Shown one piece after another: positions 62,900-64,000 of a DNA stretch of 64,000 nt. The notes under the pieces were generated by a model, which did not search any database, was not told where the DNA came from, and saw only the letters and a program-made list of their open reading frames with translations. The translations under genes and the position numbers were made by a program. Each line of letters begins with the position of its first letter. The stretch's first letter is position 1. The stretch comes from Pseudomonas fluorescens (lineage in GTDB: Bacteria; Pseudomonadota; Gammaproteobacteria; Pseudomonadales; Pseudomonadaceae), in the NCBI RefSeq assembly GCF_902497625.1, contig NZ_CABVGX010000007.1, forward strand, positions 1 to 64,000. The letters are read 5' to 3'.

Positions 62900-63775
62900 T
62901 TAGCCCGCAAATCGGTGACAGACTTTTCCTGCAACGTCGACACGGATAGCCAGCAACGCGCCGTCCAGTGGATGATCAAGCGGGCTGGCAGCACTGGTGA
63001 TATACAGGGTTTTCAGCTCGTCGCCGCCGAAAACGCAGCTGGTCGGGCGGCTCACGGGCAATTCGATCACTCGGTCGACAGCGCCATCCGGCGTCAGCCT
63101 GAGCAGACAACTGCCATCCCAGCGGGCATTCCAGATAAAACCCTCCGCATCCATCGCCGAACCGTCGGGCCCGCCACGCTCGTGCGGGCCGAACCAGACT
63201 TGCGCGGCGTCGAGACTGCCGTCGGCGTTAATGAAATGCCGGTAAAGCGTCTCGTCCATGCTGTCGGCGAAATGCAGCGCGGTGCCGTCCTCGCTCCAGA
63301 GCAGCGTGTTTGGAATGCCCAGCCCACGCAGTAGCGGTGTGACTCGACCATCATGATCGATGCGAAACAGGCCACCTGAACGTTGCACGACAGGCAAATC
63401 TTCGCGGTCCTTCCCGATGTTGTTCTGCATAGTGCCAAGCCACAGCCGGCCCTGTGCGTCGCAGCGCGCCTCGTTGCCGCGGTTGGCCGGATTGGGATCT
63501 GCTACGCAGAGCAGGGTCAGGCGCGGTTGCAGGCCCGGCGAGTCGAGATCAAGGCGGTAGACGCCACTGCTCAGTGTCACCAGCGCATCGCCGCTTTCGC
63601 AGGGGATGAACGCTGAGACATGCTCCGGCATCTGCCAGATTTGCACGTTGGCACCGGTCAGCCGCAGCGCCTGCTTGCCGGCGATATCGACCCAGTAGAG
63701 GGCTTGAGTCGGCACGTCCCAAAAGGGGCCCTCGCCAAGGTGCGCCCGGTGCTGGGTCACTGCTGTCCACTCCAT
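62900..63775 (-). CDS. SMP-30/gluconolactonase family lactonase
   Basis: 291 residues of the SMP-30/regucalcin beta-propeller family. The metal-binding Glu is in HLGEGPFWD, with further ligands in GIPNTLLWSEDG (Asn) and ERGGPDGSAMDAEGFIW (Asp). LVTLSSGVYRLDL and RGNEARCDAQGRLWLGTM are typical of sugar lactonases. In this locus the natural substrate is probably galactono- or arabinono-lactone made by the SDR. AGGAGG lies 6 nt upstream of the ATG. It follows the GntR-FCD gene closely in the same direction. Confidence 0.88.
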   Translation of the reverse strand: MEWTAVTQHRAHLGEGPFWDVPTQALYWVDIAGKQALRLTGANVQIWQMPEHVSAFIPCESGDALVTLSSGVYRLDLDSPGLQPRLTLLCVADPNPANRGNEARCDAQGRLWLGTMQNNIGKDREDLPVVQRSGGLFRIDHDGRVTPLLRGLGIPNTLLWSEDGTALHFADSMDETLYRHFINADGSLDAAQVWFGPHERGGPDGSAMDAEGFIWNARWDGSCLLRLTPDGAVDRVIELPVSRPTSCVFGGDELKTLYITSAASPLDHPLDGALLAIRVDVAGKVCHRFAG

Positions 63776-63809
63776 GAAACCTCCTGCTGTGGTCTGGATT
63801 CCAGGCCGT

Positions 63810-64000
63810 TATCCGGCTTTTTTATCGGCCATGACTTTAGGGTAGTAACGCTTGATGGCCAGGTCCGCATTGTCGATCAGTGTCATGCAGGCCCACACAC
63901 CCCGCGCTGCATCCCGCGCAGCGACGGCGTCGGCGATGTCCTTGTGGATCGGCAGCGTGCGGCGCAGTTCATCCGGATCTGCTGCAGAGACTTCAAACGA
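63810..64000 (-). CDS. GntR/FadR-family (FCD) regulator, C-terminal part
   Basis: About 60 residues are visible before the window edge; the N-terminus lies beyond 64000. The fragment (LRRTLPIHKDIADAVAARD, then WACMTLIDNADLAIKRYY) is the end of an FCD ligand-binding domain, including the helix with the conserved His of HKDIADAV. The stop lies close to 63810; the exact frame of the last codons could not be settled by eye. It is transcribed ahead of the SMP-30 lactonase and is a second candidate, beside the IclR protein, for controlling the shared galactose operators. Confidence 0.7.

Overview
The window reads as chromosomal DNA of a Pseudomonas from the P. fluorescens group. The evidence is high-GC coding sequence packed on both strands, several families of Pseudomonas-type REP palindromes between genes, and gene blocks that I remember as conserved in the genus: fumC-bolA-trhO, the N-acetylglutaminylglutamine amide (NAGGN) osmolyte genes, etfAB with ETF-ubiquinone oxidoreductase, and a galactonate (dgo) operon. 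No rRNA, tRNA, CRISPR array, prophage or replication origin was recognised.

Layout. 1-1235 is a complete IS3-family insertion sequence. Its right end abuts the 3' part of a large DUF6543-type toxin gene (1236-5194), which has lost its native start and ends in a deaminase-like tail. 5196-12913 is a housekeeping block: ABC half-transporter, DsbA-like oxidoreductase, trhO, bolA, a DUF2059 protein, fumC, an EamA exporter and a small DUF6316 protein. 13043-18181 carries a thiolase, polyphosphate:AMP phosphotransferase and mnmC. 18168-22979 is a 1603-residue LRR/NEL E3 ubiquitin ligase effector of the same DUF6543 superfamily. 23277-28327 holds the three NAGGN genes. 28556-38653 holds yheU, a CsrA paralogue, an ynfA-type protein, SDR, DUF3309, a sulfatase-fold phosphoglycerol transferase, a START-domain protein, a YkgJ protein, a MocR regulator, an OmpA/DUF4398 lipoprotein pair and a periplasmic binding protein. 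39011-42904 is etfA, etfB and the divergent ETF-QO. 43087-45222 is an AraC regulator divergent from a zinc alcohol dehydrogenase. 45219-50432 is the operon dgoK-dgoA-dgoD-dgoT-iclR, transcribed leftward. 50651-53480 contains small genes (GNAT, HD phosphohydrolase, three small stress-type proteins). 53586-57919 is a GntR / ADP-ribosylglycohydrolase / NCS1 permease / PfkB kinase operon. 58157-63775 is araH-araG-araF, a sugar dehydrogenase and an SMP-30 lactonase, and the window ends inside a GntR-FCD regulator.

How the parts work together. The right-hand third looks like an oxidative (De Ley-Doudoroff type) galactose/arabinose system split over two loci. AraFGH would import the sugar, the SDR would oxidise it to a lactone, the SMP-30 protein would open the lactone, and the dgo enzymes would take galactonate to pyruvate and glyceraldehyde 3-phosphate. 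The two loci share a near-identical promoter: a 17-bp palindromic operator, 13 nt, a TTGAGA -35, 18 nt, a TATAGT -10 and a common ribosome-binding leader. This is direct sequence support for co-regulation. In front of the sugar dehydrogenase there is additionally a 30-codon upstream ORF containing a terminator-like hairpin.

Most interesting points: the IS-truncated DUF6543 toxin with a deaminase-like end and no adjacent immunity gene; the large LRR-NEL effector; the shared galactose promoter and the attenuator-like leader; a yegTUVW-like nucleoside salvage operon of unknown substrate; and a 176-bp inverted-repeat element between etfB and the ETF-QO gene.
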